Assembly: GCA_947456995.1 (NCBI GenBank)
Contig: CANGVB010000140.1
Location: forward strand, 1 to 8,003
Reading direction: 5' to 3'
Origin: Bryobacteraceae bacterium
Lineage (GTDB): Bacteria > Acidobacteriota > Terriglobia > Bryobacterales > Bryobacteraceae
DNA length: 8,003 nucleotides
Shown here one piece after another: positions 6,012 to 8,003 of the stretch. A program made the translations under genes and the position numbers. Below the pieces are notes generated by a model. It did not search any database. It was not told the origin of the DNA and worked only from the letters and a program-made list of their open reading frames with translations. Each line of letters opens with the position of its first letter. The stretch's first letter is position 1.

Positions 6012-6905
6012 ATGCTGCGATCTTTCTTCATCTTTCTAAGCCAACAGAAGTCTCTCCGTCGCTGGATGGAGCATTCTTCTTTTGCCCGGCCTCTTACGCG
6101 AAGGTTCATCGCCGGTAATACGCTCGACGAAGCGCTGGCTGTCTGCCAAAAGCTAAACCGGGAAGGCATCTTCACCACTCTCGATTACCTCGGTGAGAGC
6201 GTCACTGCGATTGAAGAAGCCAACCAAAGCCGCGATCATTGCCTTCAGGCGATCCGCCTCATCCACGAGCGAAAGATCGATTCTACAATCTCGGTAAAGC
6301 TCACCCAGCTTGGCCTCGATATCAATGAGGAACTCTGCTTCGACAACGCTCGGCAGTTGGTGGCTCTCGCGAAACAAACTCAATCCCGCGTTGAGTTCGA
6401 CATGGAATCGAGCGCTTATGTCGATCGAACCCTCGCGATCGTTCATCGCCTGCACCAGGAATTTGGTTGCGTCCGCGCGGTACTTCAGGCTTATCTTTTC
6501 CGCACAGAAGCCGACATCAAGACATCCAACTCGCTCGGCCTGCCTGTGCGCATCTGCAAGGGCGCTTATGCTGAGCCAGACACGGTTGCTTTTGCCGAGA
6601 AATCTGAAGTCGATACGAACTATCTCAAGCTTACCCGGCTACTGCTGGAAGGCGGCGAGTACCCAGCCATTGCCACTCACGACGATCGAATGGTAGCCGG
6701 TGCCACGAGCTTCCCTAAAGACAAGTTTGAATTCCAGATGCTCTACGGCGTCCGTCGAGACCTGCAGCGCAAACTGCTCGCCCAGGGCTTTCGCATCCGC
6801 GTTTATGTTCCTTACGGAGAAGCCTGGTATCCCTACTTCATGCGCCGCCTGGCCGAGCGCCCCGCCAACGTTATTTTCCTGTTGAGGAACTTCTTCAAGA
6901 ACTAG
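6012..6905 (+). CDS. Proline dehydrogenase, monofunctional (FAD)
   Basis: This encodes 297 residues, the length of monofunctional bacterial proline dehydrogenases. The enzyme oxidises L-proline to pyrroline-5-carboxylate using FAD and passes electrons to the membrane quinone pool. Conserved barrel motifs appear in order: LDYLGE (57-62), SVKLTQLGLD (94-103, Lys96), RVEFDMESS (126-134, Asp130), LQAYLFRT (158-165), RICKGAYAEP (180-189), ATHDDRM (221-227), FEFQMLYGVRRDL (239-251), VYVPYGE (264-270) and YFMRRLAERPAN (275-286). By recalled homology with the Thermus enzyme, Arg278 and Arg279 bind the substrate carboxylate. No aldehyde-dehydrogenase domain is fused, so P5C dehydrogenase must be encoded elsewhere. 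It lies 35 bp after the PAP2 gene and 15 bp before the zinc-ribbon membrane protein, probably in one transcript. The ATG lacks a clear ribosome binding site. Confidence 0.95.
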   Translation: MLRSFFIFLSQQKSLRRWMEHSSFARPLTRRFIAGNTLDEALAVCQKLNREGIFTTLDYLGESVTAIEEANQSRDHCLQAIRLIHERKIDSTISVKLTQLGLDINEELCFDNARQLVALAKQTQSRVEFDMESSAYVDRTLAIVHRLHQEFGCVRAVLQAYLFRTEADIKTSNSLGLPVRICKGAYAEPDTVAFAEKSEVDTNYLKLTRLLLEGGEYPAIATHDDRMVAGATSFPKDKFEFQMLYGVRRDLQRKLLAQGFRIRVYVPYGEAWYPYFMRRLAERPANVIFLLRNFFKN

Positions 6906-6920
6906 GACGTCAGAGATCTC

Positions 6921-7334
6921 ATGAAATGGTGGGCCCTGCTGGTTGCAAAGATCGTCTGCCTGATTGCGATCCATATCGTGCTGATCTTGTGGATCAACGG
7001 CTTCTTTCCCAAAGACCAGATGGGCAGAGACCTTGCCTACACTTTTTCACTGATGGGTGCCGACATGTTCGTATTCGTGCTCGGCTACGGCTTCTGGATG
7101 GACCAGAAATACCGCTGCCGCACCTGCCTGCGAATCCTGCGCATGCCGCTGGAGAAGGGCAACTGGTCTCACGCTACGCTCTTCGCCCCACCCAAGCTCG
7201 AATGGATTTGCCCCTTCGGCCACGGCACCATGCGTCAGGACGAAATTCACCTCAGCGGTGCTCAACCCGACCGCTGGCACAAGAACGACGATAACTTCTG
7301 GCGTGCTTTTGAAGATGCCTGGAAGAAAGACTAA
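6921..7334 (+). CDS. Small membrane protein with zinc-ribbon-like cytoplasmic tail
   Basis: This encodes 137 residues. Two hydrophobic segments lie at about 4-28 and 40-60, so the protein should be an inner-membrane hairpin. The soluble tail carries C66-R-T-C69 (KYRCRTCLR) and C97-P-F-G-H101 (EWICPFGHG), a Cys2-CysHis arrangement that fits one zinc site. The tail ends with a Trp/Asp-rich segment (RWHKNDDNFWRAFEDAW). I recall similar YRCR.CLR / CP.GHG proteins as conserved uncharacterised proteins in Acidobacteriota; no function is known to me. It starts 15 bp after the proline dehydrogenase stop, with GAG just upstream, so it is likely co-transcribed. Its stop codon is directly adjacent to the stop of the convergent gene. 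Confidence 0.82.
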   Translation: MKWWALLVAKIVCLIAIHIVLILWINGFFPKDQMGRDLAYTFSLMGADMFVFVLGYGFWMDQKYRCRTCLRILRMPLEKGNWSHATLFAPPKLEWICPFGHGTMRQDEIHLSGAQPDRWHKNDDNFWRAFEDAWKKD

Positions 7335-8003
7335 CTACTTCTTGCTTGCGTCCACCAGCGCCTGAATCTCAGGCGGCAACGCAAACATGGCTGCAGGCAC
7401 GCTCTCGTTGAAGCGGATCGAAGTAAAGGTCATTGTCATGGCAACAGCGCCCATTTCATTGGTCAGCTTGGAAGGCGTAGTGATTCCGTCCACCGTCTTG
7501 TACTCCTCAACCACAGCGACAATCGGCACTTCGCCCATCGGCGACGGCATGATCATCTTCGTGCGTGCGAGCAAGCCTGTTGCCTTGTCGTAATACTGTT
7601 CTTCAGGCTTGCCTTCCTTGGGCGTCATACGCAGCTTGTAGACGGGTTTGCCGTTGAGCATCTCTTCGCCCAGCACTTCAGACTTGGCGTAGCAGCTATC
7701 CTTTTCAAGCGCACCACGGCCGTACTCGCTCATCGCCCCTGCCGCACAGCTTGCGAGAAACTTTTCTACTCCGGTCTTGATCCTCGGCCCCAACACAGTT
7801 TTGTCCCAAACGGTAGTTCCGTTGCTGCCGTCTTCCTGCTTGCCAATGCCTGGAAGATCCACCACGGTGTAATACTTGCCACCGTCCTGGCGGTACATTT
7901 TCAATTCGCCGCGGATGTTCTGTCCCTTGATCTCCATCGTGCCCGTCATCGTGACAGACTTCACCTTGTCGTAGGCAGCTTTGCCGCCGGTTACCGCCAC
8001 ATA
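7335..8003 (-). CDS. LolA/LppX-like exported protein, 5'-truncated by the window edge
   Basis: The reverse frame is open from the right edge to a TAG at 7335-7337, giving 222 residues. The N-terminus is missing: a GTG at 8000 exists, but the first residues (YVAVTGGKAAYDKVKS) match what normally follows a signal peptide, so the true start lies outside. The protein is beta-rich, with GTMEIKGQNIRGELKMY (21-37), TVVDLPGIGKQEDGSNGTTVWD (46-67), KPVYKLRMTPKEGKPEEQYYD (119-139) and a stretch with SPMGEVPI (154-161) and VDGITTPSKL (171-180), ending FALPPEIQALV. This pattern fits outer-membrane lipoprotein-sorting/LppX-like folds, common in Acidobacteriota as uncharacterised secreted proteins. Cys86 and Cys104 flank a region that may be disulfide-linked. 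A lipid or hydrophobic ligand is inferred from the fold only. Confidence 0.8.
   Translation of the reverse strand, partial: YVAVTGGKAAYDKVKSVTMTGTMEIKGQNIRGELKMYRQDGGKYYTVVDLPGIGKQEDGSNGTTVWDKTVLGPRIKTGVEKFLASCAAGAMSEYGRGALEKDSCYAKSEVLGEEMLNGKPVYKLRMTPKEGKPEEQYYDKATGLLARTKMIMPSPMGEVPIVAVVEEYKTVDGITTPSKLTNEMGAVAMTMTFTSIRFNESVPAAMFALPPEIQALVDASKK

Noticed and set aside
7998..8000. GTG at the right edge as the start of the LolA-like gene
   Set aside because: The frame stays open beyond it, and the following residues match the interior that comes after a signal peptide, so the start is taken to be outside the window.
1..8003. Defence island, CRISPR array, prophage or transposon
   Set aside because: I saw no direct repeat array, transposase, integrase, toxin-antitoxin pair or nuclease; all genes are metabolic, envelope or secreted types in compact chromosomal arrangement.

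Overview
This 8 kb window looks like ordinary chromosomal DNA from an Acidobacteriota member, probably of the Solibacter/Bryobacter type. That placement is inferred from protein style, not from a marker gene. Several products belong to secreted or membrane families I associate with that phylum: a 'FSGHW...AKSDFG' small secreted protein, an 'YVAVTGGKAAYDK' LolA/LppX-like protein, a degenerate gluzincin-like protein with a Cys-containing C-terminal domain, and a large secreted acetyl-xylan-esterase-type hydrolase. I see no RNA genes, CRISPR array, insertion sequence, prophage or attachment site.

Layout. (1) 1-1613, minus strand: a secreted protein cut by the left edge, with an N-terminal metallopeptidase-like domain that has lost its zinc ligands. 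(2) 1648-2109, plus: a small secreted lipocalin-like protein, divergent from (1) across 34 bp. (3) 2086-5048, minus: a two-gene operon of a GT28-type diacylglycerol glycosyltransferase followed, through an ATGA overlap, by a secreted alpha/beta-hydrolase; its 3' end overlaps (2) by 24 bp. (4) 5049-5439: a 391-bp AT-richer divergent intergenic region with clustered inverted repeats, a possible extended -10 promoter and a candidate 50-residue ORF. (5) 5440-7334, plus: a PAP2 phosphatase, a monofunctional proline dehydrogenase and a small membrane protein with a zinc-ribbon-like tail, closely spaced and probably one operon. (6) 7335-8003, minus: a 5'-truncated secreted or lipoprotein-like protein whose stop codon abuts that of the zinc-ribbon gene.

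How they may work together. The divergent glycosyltransferase and PAP2 phosphatase could act in successive membrane-lipid steps: phosphatidate to diacylglycerol, then diacylglycerol to glycosyl-diacylglycerol. This is inference from families and placement. The esterase, the lipocalin-like protein, the degenerate peptidase and the LolA-like protein are all exported. Proline dehydrogenase supplies electrons from proline oxidation; its partner P5C dehydrogenase is not in the window.

The points most worth a second look are the pseudo-peptidase, the candidate small ORF coupled to the PAP2 gene, the inverted-repeat cluster, and the coupled glycosyltransferase-esterase pair. I found no convincing evidence of a wholly new defence or mobile system.
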